Shown here piece by piece: positions 1 to 9,058 of a stretch of DNA of 61,948 bases. The first letter of the stretch is position 1. Every line of letters begins with the position of its first letter. Under the pieces are notes generated by a model that saw only the letters and a program-made list of their open reading frames with translations, was not told where the DNA came from and did no database searches. The position numbers and the translations under genes are program-made. Source of the DNA: Chloroflexota bacterium (GTDB lineage Bacteria; Chloroflexota; Anaerolineae; UBA4142; SHND01); assembly GCA_004295045.1 (NCBI GenBank), contig SHND01000018.1:1-61948 (forward strand), in the 5' to 3' direction.

Positions 1-433
1 CGTTGGCGACGTGATTCAAACGCGCGTTCGGGCGGTCCACTTTGTTGATGACCACAATCGCTTTGTGTCCCAACTCGAGCGCTTTACGCAACACAAAACG
101 CGTTTGCGGCATTGGACCGTCCACCGCGTCGACGAGCAGCAAAACGCCGTCCGCCATGTTCAGGACGCGTTCCACTTCGCCGCCAAAGTCGGCATGCCCG
201 GGCGTGTCAATGATATTGATTTTGATGTCGTGATACGTAATCGCCGTGTTCTTGGCGAGAATCGTAATCCCGCGTTCGCGTTCCAAATCGTTCGAGTCCA
301 TGACGCGTTCTTGGACAATTTGATTGTCGCGAAAAATGTGTGATTGTTTCAGCATCGCGTCCACGAGCGTGGTCTTGCCGTGGTCAACGTGCGCGATGAT
401 GGCGATGTTGCGAATGTCAGTGCGAAAATTCAT
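1..433 (-). CDS. typA: Translational GTPase TypA/BipA, N-terminal part (cut by window edge)
   Basis: Ribosome-associated GTPase of the EF-G/LepA group. The visible 144 residues start [20 protein letters not shown] and hold the G1 motif [10 protein letters not shown], the G2 region ERERGITI, the G3 motif [16 protein letters not shown] and the G4 motif NKVD, in the order and spacing of TypA. The EF-G, TypA-specific and C-terminal domains lie beyond position 1. The [12 protein letters not shown] context separates it from LepA and EF-G. It follows adk on the same strand after a terminator, so it is probably transcribed separately. The start codon is the ATG at 433; no competing start is visible nearby. 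Confidence 0.95.
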   Translation of the reverse strand, partial: MNFRTDIRNIAIIAHVDHGKTTLVDAMLKQSHIFRDNQIVQERVMDSNDLERERGITILAKNTAITYHDIKINIIDTPGHADFGGEVERVLNMADGVLLLVDAVDGPMPQTRFVLRKALELGHKAIVVINKVDRPNARLNHVAN

Positions 434-441
434 TGGAGAGT

Positions 442-493
442 AGAGATTGGAGACTAGGGCTGAGTAATCTCTACTCTCTAGTCTTCAATCTCT
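442..493. repeat. Dispersed inverted repeat, GAGATTGGAGACT family
   Basis: Imperfect palindrome between adk and typA. The arm AGAGATTGGAGACTAG (442-457) faces CTAGTCTTCAATCTCT (478-493), 15 of 16 bases complementary. The same 16-base arm recurs at 14756-14771, and close variants lie at 10264 and 47963. It is an intergenic member of a short-repeat family that also enters genes in this window. Confidence 0.75.
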
Positions 494-505
494 TTAATTT
501 CAGAC

Positions 506-531
506 AAAAAAAACCTCGGCGGCTGCCGAGG
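506..531 (-). terminator. Rho-independent terminator after adk
   Basis: On the minus strand the stem CCTCGGC/GCCGAGG with a four-base loop is followed by eight T residues (506-513 on plus are A). It lies 55 bases past the adk stop and separates adk from typA. Confidence 0.85.
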
Positions 532-585
532 CGTCATTTCCTCAAGTGCAAAAACATTATAGCAGGGATGCGCGGAGGGACAAAA

Positions 586-1269
586 TTACCATGTCTTTGT
601 AAGTGGATGGATTTCTTGAATCGCCGCCGTCACGCGCCGCGCCACTTCTTGTGGTGAACCTGATGCATCAATCGTTCGCACGATTCCGCGCGGGCGATAA
701 AAATTTAGCAGCGGCTCGGTTTGCGTTTGATAAACCGCGAGGCGGCGCACAATCACGTTCGGCAAATCGTCGGGACGCTGCACCAATAATCCGCCGCGTT
801 CGATGCAGCGCGCGACCGCCGCCTCGTCGTTGATGTGAATAATCTCGTCGGGACCATTGCCGTGACAAATGCGTCGTCCGCCCAACCGATTCACCGCTTC
901 CGTCGTGCCGAGTTCGAGACTAATTACCGCGTCGAGTGGGCGATTCAATTCGGTTAAGATTTTATCCAACGCTTCGGCTTGCGGAATTGTGCGCGGAAAA
1001 CCATCGAGCAAAAATCCTTCGTCGGGAGATAATTCCGCGAGGCGCGCGCGCAAAAGTGGGATGATGATTTCATCCGATGCCAACTCCCCGCGCGCTAACA
1101 GCGCGCTTACTTGCTTGCCAAGTTCGCTATGCGCGGCAACTTGTGCGCGCAGTAACGCGCCCGTAGAAATTGGCGCAACCTTCCATTCCGTTTCAAGAAA
1201 TTCGGTTTGTGTGCTTTTCCCGGCGCCCGGCGGACCGAAAAGCAAAAGGTGAAGCGGTTGTGAATTCAT
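586..1269 (-). CDS. adk: Adenylate kinase
   Basis: Converts ATP and AMP to two ADP. The protein (about 227 residues) has the P-loop GPPGAGKST near residue 13, the AMP-binding DGFPRT motif, and the GRR lid arginines. The lid is atypical: it keeps only isolated Cys residues (RRICHGNG and ARCIERGG) instead of two CxxC pairs, so it is not a classic zinc lid. The ATG at 1269 (MNSQP) fits better than the TTG two codons upstream. It lies 24 bases after the penicillin-binding protein gene on the same strand, so the two may be cotranscribed. Confidence 0.9.
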   Translation of the reverse strand: MNSQPLHLLLFGPPGAGKSTQTEFLETEWKVAPISTGALLRAQVAAHSELGKQVSALLARGELASDEIIIPLLRARLAELSPDEGFLLDGFPRTIPQAEALDKILTELNRPLDAVISLELGTTEAVNRLGGRRICHGNGPDEIIHINDEAAVARCIERGGLLVQRPDDLPNVIVRRLAVYQTQTEPLLNFYRPRGIVRTIDASGSPQEVARRVTAAIQEIHPLTKTW

Positions 1270-1293
1270 TTTCAAAAACTTGCGCGCGCTGAT

Positions 1294-3477
1294 TTATTCA
1301 GAAGGGGGAGGTGTCGGTGTTGGTCCGGCAGTCCCTTTTGTCGCAGGCGTTGGCGGTTTCACATTGAAATATTTTTCCATCACCTTTTTGAAAATGGGCG
1401 CCGCGACTTTGGAACCTTCGCCGCCATTCTCGACCATCACGCACACGGCGATTTGTGGATTTTCAAATGGGGCGAAACCGGCAAACCACGCATGCGGATC
1501 ATTTTTTCCCGGAACTTGTGAAGTGCCCGTTTTGCCCGCAGTGGTGACCGGGAATTTATCAAAGACAAATGCGGCAGTGCCATCTTTGGAAGAGGTGACA
1601 CCGTGCATTGCGTCGCGCACGATATTCAAAGTTCCCGCGCTCACGGGCAAGTCGCCGCGTTTTTGCGGCGCGACAGTTTCTTCGGTACCATTCACAAAGT
1701 CTTGAATCTTGGCAATCAAATTAGGTCGCCACAAGGTGCCGCCGTTTGCAACCGCCGCGACGAAATCAACCACTTGAATCGGCGAAACGAGAAACGTATC
1801 TTGCCCGATTGCCATATCGGTGCTGTCAGTGGGCTGCCATTCTTGTACAGCGGGGTCGGGAACGTTGCCCGCGCTTTCTTCCAAGCCGATGCCGGTTTCG
1901 GAGCCGAGACCGAACGCGCGACAAAAATCGGTGAGCAGGTTTGCGTCTTTGTTATGCAAAATCAATCCGGTTTCATAATAAGCAATGTCGCACGATTGCG
2001 TGAGCGCGTTTTGCAAAGAAATATTGCCGTGTGTTTTGCCGTATGCATTGATCCAACATGCTTTGGGATAGCCGATGCCGCGCCAAACGCCGGTGCAGTG
2101 AAAAGGCGTATGCGGTGAAAGTCCGCCGCGTTCTATCGCCGTCGCAGTCGTAATTATTTTTTGGACCGAGCCGTGTGGATAGACGCCCTGCGTTGCGCGG
2201 TTCAACATGATTTTTTGAGGGCTGGTCAGATAGTTTCGACGTTCCTGATTGCGATCCCGCTCAACGAACGCATTCGAATCATAGCCCGGATTGCTGTAGA
2301 GTGCGAGGATATTTCCATTTCGCACATCCATCACCGTGATGCTGCCGCGTTTGTTTGCAAGCAGCGTCGCAACATGATTTTGCAAATCGGCGTCAATCGT
2401 GGAATAGACACTTTTACTTTGCTCGGTCGCGCGTTCGGCAATCACCGCCGCCTGTTTGCCATCTGTATCGAGCGCGACCAGTTTGCCGCCGCGCCCACCG
2501 GCAAGATATGCTTCGCCGAGATGTTCCAAGCCCGCGCGTCCAAAAGTGTCGCCTTCGCGATAGCCCTGCGCGTACAGTTCGTCCAGTTCCTCGCCGCTAA
2601 TCTGTCCGACGTACCCCGCGACGTGTCCTGCCGCCGCCGCGAGCGGATATTGGCGCGCGTCCAATTCTTCCACCACGATGCCGGGAAGGGATAATGCTTC
2701 TGCGTTTTCTTGCGCGAGGTCTTGCGAAATGGTTTGAATCGGAATTTTCCATTCAGCGTTTTGCCCCGCGTACTTTTGCTTGATCTCAGCTTGCGTCATA
2801 CCCAAAACAGGTTCAAGCGCGGCAAGCACATTCGCTTCGGATTGGTTGCGACGCATCTCGGCGGGCCACAAATTGACGACCAGTGCTTTGACGCCAATGG
2901 CAACAGCCGCGCCGTTGCGATCATAGACATTGCCGCGTGTAGATTTTGTCACGTATAGTTTCAGCCGATTGTTATTTTCCAATTCCTTGAAAATGAGACG
3001 CGGCGACCACACGATGCCCCATTTGCCGCGTTCGCGGACGAGCGAAAAAACATTGTCCTGCTCGATCTTGCCGAGCAGGGCGGTGGCGTATTGAACGTGA
3101 AATCGCGCGGTCGCGGTCGCGCCCTCTTCCACAATGTTGGTGAGGGTTGGAATAATTTTTGTGATCGTCGCTTCGCGCACAATATCTTGATAGCGCGAGA
3201 CAAAATCTTGTTGAGAAATTTTCGTTTGGGTTGCGGGCGCGAGGGCGGCGTACATTGCGGGGAAATTATTCTTGCTCCACGCTTCCAAGAAAATACGCGC
3301 GGTGACATCCGCGCGTTGTGGGACAGCGGTCGGAGAGGCAGGTGGCGGCAAGGTCATCGCCGGCTCCTCCGGGGACAAAGCCGTGTCGCAAGCGTCCAGC
3401 GCGATAACAATGCCACTAATGGCGACGACTTGAAGAAACGCGCGGCGCGATAAATGGGACAGCGTACGATCGTACAT
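1294..3477 (-). CDS. Class B penicillin-binding protein (PBP2/MecA-like transpeptidase)
   Basis: Peptidoglycan D,D-transpeptidase acting outside the membrane. Order: N-terminal export region with SRRAFLQ followed by a hydrophobic stretch and LDAC; a Thr/Pro linker; an NTF2-like MecA_N domain (about 55-165); the PBP dimerisation domain beginning TRGNVYDRNG; then the transpeptidase with SVQK (nucleophile Ser), SCD (the SxD form typical of PBP2 rather than SxN) and KTGT. The 727 residues fit the MecA_N class. The N-terminus resembles a Tat signal joined to a lipobox, whereas class B enzymes usually have a simple membrane anchor. It lies between a response regulator and adk on the same strand. 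Confidence 0.92.
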   Translation of the reverse strand: MYDRTLSHLSRRAFLQVVAISGIVIALDACDTALSPEEPAMTLPPPASPTAVPQRADVTARIFLEAWSKNNFPAMYAALAPATQTKISQQDFVSRYQDIVREATITKIIPTLTNIVEEGATATARFHVQYATALLGKIEQDNVFSLVRERGKWGIVWSPRLIFKELENNNRLKLYVTKSTRGNVYDRNGAAVAIGVKALVVNLWPAEMRRNQSEANVLAALEPVLGMTQAEIKQKYAGQNAEWKIPIQTISQDLAQENAEALSLPGIVVEELDARQYPLAAAAGHVAGYVGQISGEELDELYAQGYREGDTFGRAGLEHLGEAYLAGGRGGKLVALDTDGKQAAVIAERATEQSKSVYSTIDADLQNHVATLLANKRGSITVMDVRNGNILALYSNPGYDSNAFVERDRNQERRNYLTSPQKIMLNRATQGVYPHGSVQKIITTATAIERGGLSPHTPFHCTGVWRGIGYPKACWINAYGKTHGNISLQNALTQSCDIAYYETGLILHNKDANLLTDFCRAFGLGSETGIGLEESAGNVPDPAVQEWQPTDSTDMAIGQDTFLVSPIQVVDFVAAVANGGTLWRPNLIAKIQDFVNGTEETVAPQKRGDLPVSAGTLNIVRDAMHGVTSSKDGTAAFVFDKFPVTTAGKTGTSQVPGKNDPHAWFAGFAPFENPQIAVCVMVENGGEGSKVAAPIFKKVMEKYFNVKPPTPATKGTAGPTPTPPPSE

Positions 3478-3568
3478 GAATGAATTGTGTGGGAGATGAT
3501 CGAGGCGGAGCGAACACTCTACAATGCACCGCGATTATAACCGACACGCGCGCGAGGGACAAATGCAA

Positions 3569-4288
3569 TCACAAGTAGGGCGCGATAAAACGATAGCCCA
3601 TCCCGCGTTCCGTCAAGAGGTACGTGGGCGAACTGGGGTCGCGTTCGATCTTTTGGCGGAGATGCCGAATGTGTACCCGCAGCGCGTCTTCGAAAACATC
3701 CTGTTGCGGCCAGAGCCGTCGCAACAGAAAATCGGTCAAGACGGTACTTCCCCCATTGCGCATCAGTAAATACAACAGTTTACTTTCGGTGGGCGTGAGT
3801 TCGACCACATTGCCGTCCACGCGGGCGCGCTGATTTGCAAAATCAACTGCAAGATGCTCATCCACGTTGATCTCGGCGGCAAGCGTGTATTTAAAGTCGC
3901 CAATGCGCCGCAGCACGCGCTGCGTCCGCGCCACCAATTCGCGCGGGCTGAACGGCTTGGTCACATAATCTTCGGCGTACTGCTGAATGCCTTCGACCAC
4001 GACATCCTCATCTTGGGTGGCGGTAAGGATGATCATCGGCAGGTCGCTAAATCCAAGTACGGTGTGGCAAAATTCAAAGCCGGTCATGCCGGGCATGTCG
4101 AGGTCCACAATCGCAAGATGCGGCAAGCCGCGCTCGCGGATCATTGCCAATGCCTCTGCGCCGCCTGCCGCCGTCCAGACATAAAATCCCGCGTTCTCGA
4201 GATACAAGCGGACGACGTCGCGAATGGCGCCATCGTCGTCTACTGCCAACACGCGCTGCTGTAAGGGGGTATCCAAGTTTGCTGCCAT
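3569..4288 (-). CDS. OmpR/PhoB-type response regulator
   Basis: DNA-binding response regulator of 239 residues. The receiver domain (about 12-125) shows the acidic pair in AVDDDGAIRD, the phosphoacceptor Asp in IVDLDMPGMTG, the switch Thr in ILTATQ and the Lys in YVTKPF. A winged-helix domain follows (about 140-235), with LTPTESKLLYLL and a recognition region around RVHIRHLRQKIE, ending in GMGYRF. No histidine kinase is adjacent, so the partner is elsewhere. The gene precedes the penicillin-binding protein gene by 91 bases and is divergent from the IclR operon; a role in cell-wall control is only a guess from position. Confidence 0.92.
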   Translation of the reverse strand: MAANLDTPLQQRVLAVDDDGAIRDVVRLYLENAGFYVWTAAGGAEALAMIRERGLPHLAIVDLDMPGMTGFEFCHTVLGFSDLPMIILTATQDEDVVVEGIQQYAEDYVTKPFSPRELVARTQRVLRRIGDFKYTLAAEINVDEHLAVDFANQRARVDGNVVELTPTESKLLYLLMRNGGSTVLTDFLLRRLWPQQDVFEDALRVHIRHLRQKIERDPSSPTYLLTERGMGYRFIAPYL

Positions 4289-4370
4289 TTGCGTTATTGT
4301 GCCTCAAACATACGCAGAACGCAACTGCCACAGGTTGGGATTTTGCCAAGAAAGCGCAATGCTGGCGGAT

Positions 4371-4398
4371 TTGACAATTCTAGGGCTCTTTGTACACT
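4371..4398 (+). promoter_or_regulatory. Promoter of the IclR-led catabolic operon
   Basis: TTGACA (4371-4376), a 16-base spacer and TACACT (4393-4398), with a TG two bases before the -10 element (TGTACACT). The start of transcription would fall about 4405, roughly 25 bases before the ATG of the IclR gene. Confidence 0.7.
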
Positions 4399-4400
4399 GC

Positions 4401-4417
4401 GGTTCACATTATGAACC
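4401..4417. promoter_or_regulatory. Palindromic operator over the predicted transcription start
   Basis: GGTTCACATTATGAACC: six-base inverted arms GGTTCA/TGAACC around a five-base centre. It overlaps the predicted transcription start between the -10 box and the IclR start codon. This is the expected place for an autorepressor site; assignment to the adjacent IclR protein is inference. Confidence 0.55.
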
Positions 4418-4429
4418 AACGTTTCAAAA

Positions 4430-5197
4430 ATGTCCGCTGACGCCTATCCCGGCACCCAAGCCGTTCAACGCGCGGTCACGGTGCTGAAAGCGTTCACCGA
4501 CGCGCAACCCGAATTGGGCTTGTCCGCGCTCGCGCGCGTCGTCGGCTTGAACAAAGCGACGACGTACCGCCTGCTCACCGCGCTCGAACGCGAAGGACTG
4601 ATTGCCCGGACGGGAACGCGCGAACAATATCGTCTCGGTCCGGAACTCATTGCGCTGGGTGTGCGCGCGATGCGTTCCAGCGACGTGCGCGCGGTGAGCC
4701 GCCCCGAACTCGAAACCCTCGCGCGCGCGACGGGTGAAACGGCGACGCTCGAAGTGTTAGCGGACGGTGATGTTCTCATTCTCGACGAAGTGATGGGTTC
4801 GCATCTCGTCAGCGCGACGCATTGGGTTGGCACGCGTTGGCACGCCTACGCGACGTCAACGGGCAAAGCGATGCTCGCATTTTTGCCGAATGCACAATTG
4901 CGTGACGCGCTGCCCACACGTTTGGCATTGTCGGGGCGTGGGACGCGCACGCGCGCCGATTTCTATAAAGAACTGGAAAAAATTCGCGCGCAAGGTTTTG
5001 CCACGAACGTTGAAGAATTGGAAACAGGGTTCGCCGCCGTCGGCGCGCCGATTTTCAATCACGACGCCCAAGTCATCGCCGCCATCAGCATCGGCGGACC
5101 GCGCACGCGTTTCACCGACAAGGTTATCAAACAACTCGCGCCGCGCGTGAAGCAAGCCGCCGCGCGCATTTCGCAGCAGTTGGGATTTCGTCCATGA
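4430..5197 (+). CDS. IclR-family transcriptional regulator
   Basis: 255 residues. The N-terminal winged helix-turn-helix (about 8-70) has TQAVQRAVTVLKAF and GLNKATTYRLLTALEREGLI, characteristic of IclR. The C-terminal ligand-binding domain (about 80-250) carries ATSTGKAMLAFL and GFATNVEELETGFAAVGAPI, the family signature around the effector pocket. It is the first gene of a five-gene plus-strand run and its stop overlaps the next start (ATGA), so it is cotranscribed with the enzymes it probably controls. The effector is unknown; a nitrogenous or N-methylated compound is suggested by the neighbours. Confidence 0.93.
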   Translation: MSADAYPGTQAVQRAVTVLKAFTDAQPELGLSALARVVGLNKATTYRLLTALEREGLIARTGTREQYRLGPELIALGVRAMRSSDVRAVSRPELETLARATGETATLEVLADGDVLILDEVMGSHLVSATHWVGTRWHAYATSTGKAMLAFLPNAQLRDALPTRLALSGRGTRTRADFYKELEKIRAQGFATNVEELETGFAAVGAPIFNHDAQVIAAISIGGPRTRFTDKVIKQLAPRVKQAAARISQQLGFRP

Positions 5198-6384
5198 TTC
5201 TCCCCGGAACTCCATTTCATCCGCGCACTTCTGACCTCTGTCAGCCGCACAACTGGCGACGCTGGGGCAAATATATTGTCGCGGGTTCGTATGAACTCTC
5301 GCCCGAACGCGAATATTGGGCGATTCGCAATTCGGCGGGATTGCTCGATACGTCGCCGTTGAACAAATATATTTTTCAAGGCAAAGACGCGACGCGCGTG
5401 GTCAATCGCATCATCACGCGCGATGTGAATAAATGCGCGGTGGGGCAGGTGATGTACACGACGTGGTGCGACGAGAACGGCAAAGTGATTGACGACGGCA
5501 CCGTACATCGTGTCGAGGAAAATTTATTTTTCGTCACCTCTGCCGACCCCAACTATCGCTGGTTCTGCGAAAACGCGAACGGGTTCGATGTCACGTTGCA
5601 AGATGTTTCGGACACCACCGCCGCGCTCGCGCTGCAAGGTCCGAACGCGCGCAAAATTTTGCAAACGCTCGCTCGCGCGGAAATGGATTCACTGCGCTAT
5701 TTTTCCGTCATGCCGAATCACTTGCGCGAGATTCCCATCATGCTTTCGCGCACGGGCTACACGGGCGATTTGGGCTATGAAATTTGGATGGAAAATAAAT
5801 ATGCGCTCGATGTGTGGGATTTGCTGATGGAAGTTGGTGACGCTTACGGCATCACGCCGATTGGAATTCTCGCGCTCGACATTGCGCGCGTCGAAGCGGG
5901 CTTGATGTTGATTGAAACCGATTACACCTCCGTTCGCAAAGCGGTGATTCCCGACCAAATGTCATCGCCCTACGAATTGGGTTTGGGCTGGACGGTTGCG
6001 CTCGACAAAGAAAATTTTGTTGGCAAACGCGCGCTGGTTCAAGAAAACAGACGCGCGCCCGAATGGCGTTTCGTCGGCATCGAAATCGAATGGGACTCGC
6101 TGGAAGAAATTTACGCGCGCAAAAATTTGCATCCGCATCTACCATTACAAACCGTGCGCGAAAGCGTGCCGTTGTACGACGGCGACAACCAAATCGGTTA
6201 TGTTTCGAGTCGCTGCTGGTCTCCGCTTTTAAAAAAATACATCGCGCTCGCGCATCTCCGCGCGCCCTATTTTGAAATCGGTTCGCGCGTCGAAATGGAA
6301 GTGACGGTAGAACACGAACGCCAACGCGCGCGGGCGGTGGTGGGCAAGACGCCGTTCTACAATCCTGAAAGAAAACGTAAATAG
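5194..6384 (+). CDS. GcvT-family aminomethyltransferase-like protein
   Basis: 396-residue protein of the GcvT/T-protein fold, which binds tetrahydrofolate and accepts one-carbon units from an amino-methyl donor. Visible features: LLDTSPLNKYIFQGKDA (usual LxDxS...GxDA start), GKVIDDGTVHR with the conserved Asp pair, ALQGPNA, SRTGYTGDLGYEIW, and the C-terminal barrel FVGKRALVQE. There is no glycine cleavage H or P protein nearby, and the neighbours are oxidoreductases and an amidase. It is therefore more likely a demethylase-type relative (as in dimethylglycine or O-demethylation systems) than the true glycine-cleavage T protein. Its ATG overlaps the regulator stop by four bases. Confidence 0.85.
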   Translation: MILPGTPFHPRTSDLCQPHNWRRWGKYIVAGSYELSPEREYWAIRNSAGLLDTSPLNKYIFQGKDATRVVNRIITRDVNKCAVGQVMYTTWCDENGKVIDDGTVHRVEENLFFVTSADPNYRWFCENANGFDVTLQDVSDTTAALALQGPNARKILQTLARAEMDSLRYFSVMPNHLREIPIMLSRTGYTGDLGYEIWMENKYALDVWDLLMEVGDAYGITPIGILALDIARVEAGLMLIETDYTSVRKAVIPDQMSSPYELGLGWTVALDKENFVGKRALVQENRRAPEWRFVGIEIEWDSLEEIYARKNLHPHLPLQTVRESVPLYDGDNQIGYVSSRCWSPLLKKYIALAHLRAPYFEIGSRVEMEVTVEHERQRARAVVGKTPFYNPERKRK

Positions 6385-6446
6385 CAGATAGCAGATAGCA
6401 GATAGCAACAAGTCTGCAATGCCATCAGCGATATGCCATCAGCCAT
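6385..6446. repeat. Intergenic repeat, AGATAGC family
   Basis: Three to four tandem copies of the seven-to-eight-base unit TAGCAGA are followed by two copies of ATGCCATCAGC(C/G). The stretch fills the whole gap between the GcvT-like gene and the first oxidoreductase and runs up to its start codon. A related element lies at 8031-8107. Confidence 0.65.
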
Positions 6447-8033
6447 ATGCCAAGTTACGACACCCTCATCATCGGCGGCGGACACAACGGACTTGTAAAC
6501 GCGGCGTATCTCGCGCGCGCGGGGAAAAAAGTTTTGGTGTTGGAAAAACGCCATCTCGTCGGCGGCGCGGCGGTGACAGAAGAAATTTACCCCGGGTTCA
6601 AGTTCACGGAATTTTCGTATGTCGTCAGTTTGCTGCGTCCCGAAATCGTGCGCGATTTGAATTTGCCCGCGCACGGTCTGGAAATTTTGCCGCTGCCCAG
6701 CACCTTTACGCCGATGCTCAACGGCGATTACATTGCGTTTTGGGATGACCACGAAGAAACGCATAATGAAATCGCGCGCCATTCGCGCAAGGACGCCGAC
6801 GCCTACGACGAATACGGACGCTTGATGTATCACATGGCAAAAGCGGTGCGTCCGATTATTGGAATGATTCCGCCTGACCCCACTTCGTTGAGTCCGAACG
6901 ACTTGCGCGGCATGTTGAAAATGGGAATGCACATGCGCGGATTGGGTGAAGAAAAATTTTATCAACTGTTCAAGTTGATGACGATGAGTTCGGGCGATTA
7001 TTTGGATGAATGGTTCGAGACCGACGCGCTCAAAGGCACCAAAGCCGCGAGTGGAATTATCGGAACGTTCATGGGACCGCGTTCGCCCGGCACCGCGTAT
7101 GTTTTGCTGCATCACTACATGGGTGAAATTGACGGCGCGTTTCGCGCGTGGGGGTTCGCCAAAGGCGGCACGGGCGGCATCAGCAATTCGATTGCGAATG
7201 CGGCGCGTTCGTTCGGCGCGGAAATTCGCTGTAATGCGGGTGTGGCGCATGTGATTGTGAAAAATGGGCGCGCGGTTGGCGTTGCGTTGGACAACGGCGA
7301 TGAAATTTACGCGAACGTGATTGTTTCCTCGCTCGACCCGAAACGTACATTTCTGAAATTGATTGACGAAAAAGAATTGCCGAACGATTTTGTCAATGAC
7401 ATCAAACGCTACAAAACGCGCGGCTCGTCCGGAAAAGTAAATCTCGCGTTGGATGCACTCCCGAATTTCACTGCGATCCCGAAAAAAGAAATGGTGATGC
7501 AAACACTGCGCGGCGCGATTTCAATTTCGCCGAGCGTGGAATATCTCGAACGCGCGTACGACGACGCCAAATACGGAAATTTTTCGCAGCGCCCATACAT
7601 GGACATGATTATTCCGTCGCTGATTGACCCCGGTATGGCGCCGCCGGGCAAACACGTCATGTCCATCTTTGTTCAATACGCGCCGTACAACTTGAACGGC
7701 GGCTGGAATAATGAACAGCGCGATGCGTTCGGCGACGCGGTGATTGATACGCTTTCGCAATTCGCGCCGAACCTGAAAGAAATTATTTTGCATCGCCAAG
7801 TGTTGACGCCGTGGGACATTGAACAAATCACCGGTCTCACCGAAGGCAACATTTTCGCGGGCGAACTCGCGCTGCATCAACTTTTCTTTTTGCGTCCCTC
7901 GCCGCAATGGGCAAACTATCGCACGCCATTGCACAATTTTTACCAATGCGGTTCCGGCACACATCCGGGCGGAGGCATCATGGGCGCGGGGGGAAGGTTG
8001 GCGGCGATGGAGATTTTGAAGGACAGTAAATAG
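6447..8033 (+). CDS. FAD-dependent oxidoreductase, phytoene desaturase/PYROXD2-like (copy 1)
   Basis: 528 residues with the N-terminal FAD-binding Rossmann motif DTLIIGGGHNGLVNAAYLARAG and VLVLEKRHLVGGAAVTEE. The C-terminal flavin signature is GSGTHPGGGIMGAGGRLAAMEI. The family is the CrtI/amine-oxidase-like flavoproteins, often annotated as phytoene desaturase in genomes without carotenoid genes. The operon (regulator, folate-type transferase, amidase) argues for oxidation of a nitrogenous compound, but the substrate cannot be read from sequence. Paralogous to the gene at 9042-10598. Confidence 0.85.
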   Translation: MPSYDTLIIGGGHNGLVNAAYLARAGKKVLVLEKRHLVGGAAVTEEIYPGFKFTEFSYVVSLLRPEIVRDLNLPAHGLEILPLPSTFTPMLNGDYIAFWDDHEETHNEIARHSRKDADAYDEYGRLMYHMAKAVRPIIGMIPPDPTSLSPNDLRGMLKMGMHMRGLGEEKFYQLFKLMTMSSGDYLDEWFETDALKGTKAASGIIGTFMGPRSPGTAYVLLHHYMGEIDGAFRAWGFAKGGTGGISNSIANAARSFGAEIRCNAGVAHVIVKNGRAVGVALDNGDEIYANVIVSSLDPKRTFLKLIDEKELPNDFVNDIKRYKTRGSSGKVNLALDALPNFTAIPKKEMVMQTLRGAISISPSVEYLERAYDDAKYGNFSQRPYMDMIIPSLIDPGMAPPGKHVMSIFVQYAPYNLNGGWNNEQRDAFGDAVIDTLSQFAPNLKEIILHRQVLTPWDIEQITGLTEGNIFAGELALHQLFFLRPSPQWANYRTPLHNFYQCGSGTHPGGGIMGAGGRLAAMEILKDSK

Positions 8034-8107
8034 CAGATTGCAGATGGCAGATAGCGAATCGCATGTTGGGTTTTCCATTCGCCATCTGCCATCGGCTATC
8101 AGCCATC
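8031..8107. repeat. Intergenic palindromic repeat, AGATAGC family
   Basis: The gap between copy 1 oxidoreductase and the amidase is nearly all repeat. The arm GATGGCAGATAGCGAAT (8043-8059) pairs with ATTCGCCATCTGCCATC (8077-8093), 16 of 17 positions. It belongs with the element at 6385-6446. Confidence 0.7.
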
Positions 8108-9058
8108 ATGACCACTCACCGCTTTTTCCCAACGCGTTATTACACGACACTCGGTTCGCATGAGCCCGTCTTGTACATTGCCGACGGCGACACCGTGATT
8201 ACGACGACGGTTGATGCAAACGGACATGATGCGGCAGGACAAATAATTACTGCCGAACCGAATCCGATGACAGGGCCGTTTTTTGTCGAGAATGCGATGC
8301 CGGGCGATACGCTCGTTGTGCATCTCGATTCCATCATGCCGAATCGCACCTGGGGCTGGACGCGCGACGCGTTGGCGGCGAACGTGGTCAATCCTGAATA
8401 CGCGCAAACACTTTTGTCGCGCGAGCTGGCGCATTGGTATGTTGATGCAGAAACGTGGACTGCCACGCTCAACGCGCCGCCGCGCGGCTTGGAAAATTTT
8501 GCGATTTTGCTTGCGCCCATGCTCGGCTGCTTTGGCGTTGCGCCTTGGGATGGGCAAGCCATTTCGACGGTCACCTCTGCCGAACACGGCGGCAATATGG
8601 ACTGGAACGGTTTTACGCAAGGAGTGACAGTTTATTTTCCGGTGTTTGTGCCCGGCGCGTTATTTTTTCTCGGTGACGGACACGCGGCACAGGGCGATGG
8701 CGAAATTGTCGGCACGGGGATTGAAATTTCAATGGACACGCAATTCACCGTGCGCGTTCTTAAAAATAAATCGGATTTACCAATCCGCAAAATAGGTACC
8801 GTGCGCGGCGAGAACGCGGAATTTATTTTTGCCGTCGGCAACGCGCGTCCGCTTGACCAAGCATTACAAATCGCGACAACCGAAATGCACAAATGGCTGC
8901 TGAGCGATTACGGGTTGGATACAACGGGCGCAAGTCTATTGATGGGACAGTGTGTGAAATACGATGTCGCGAACATGTTCGACCCGGCATACACGATTGT
9001 GTGCAAGATGCCGAAACGATTTCTGAATCACAACAATAAGTATGAGCCACTCTTTTGA
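8108..9058 (+). CDS. Acetamidase/formamidase family protein
   Basis: 316-residue FmdA/AmdA-type amidohydrolase, expected to hydrolyse formamide, acetamide or a related short amide to ammonia and acid in the cytoplasm. Family features include NPMTGPFFVENAMPGDTLVV near residue 55, a MLGCFGVAP region, the HGGNMDWNGF motif with its metal or active-site His, and GDGHAAQGDGEIVGTGIE. The ATG at 8108 (MTTHRFF) is preferred because the upstream frame runs through the palindromic repeat. The 3' end overlaps the next gene by 17 bases. Confidence 0.88.
   Translation: MTTHRFFPTRYYTTLGSHEPVLYIADGDTVITTTVDANGHDAAGQIITAEPNPMTGPFFVENAMPGDTLVVHLDSIMPNRTWGWTRDALAANVVNPEYAQTLLSRELAHWYVDAETWTATLNAPPRGLENFAILLAPMLGCFGVAPWDGQAISTVTSAEHGGNMDWNGFTQGVTVYFPVFVPGALFFLGDGHAAQGDGEIVGTGIEISMDTQFTVRVLKNKSDLPIRKIGTVRGENAEFIFAVGNARPLDQALQIATTEMHKWLLSDYGLDTTGASLLMGQCVKYDVANMFDPAYTIVCKMPKRFLNHNNKYEPLF

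Noticed and set aside
6357..7502. Minus-strand 381-codon frame antisense to oxidoreductase copy 1
   Set aside because: A shadow of codon bias on the opposite strand of a well-recognised flavoprotein gene; Arg/His-rich product without motifs.
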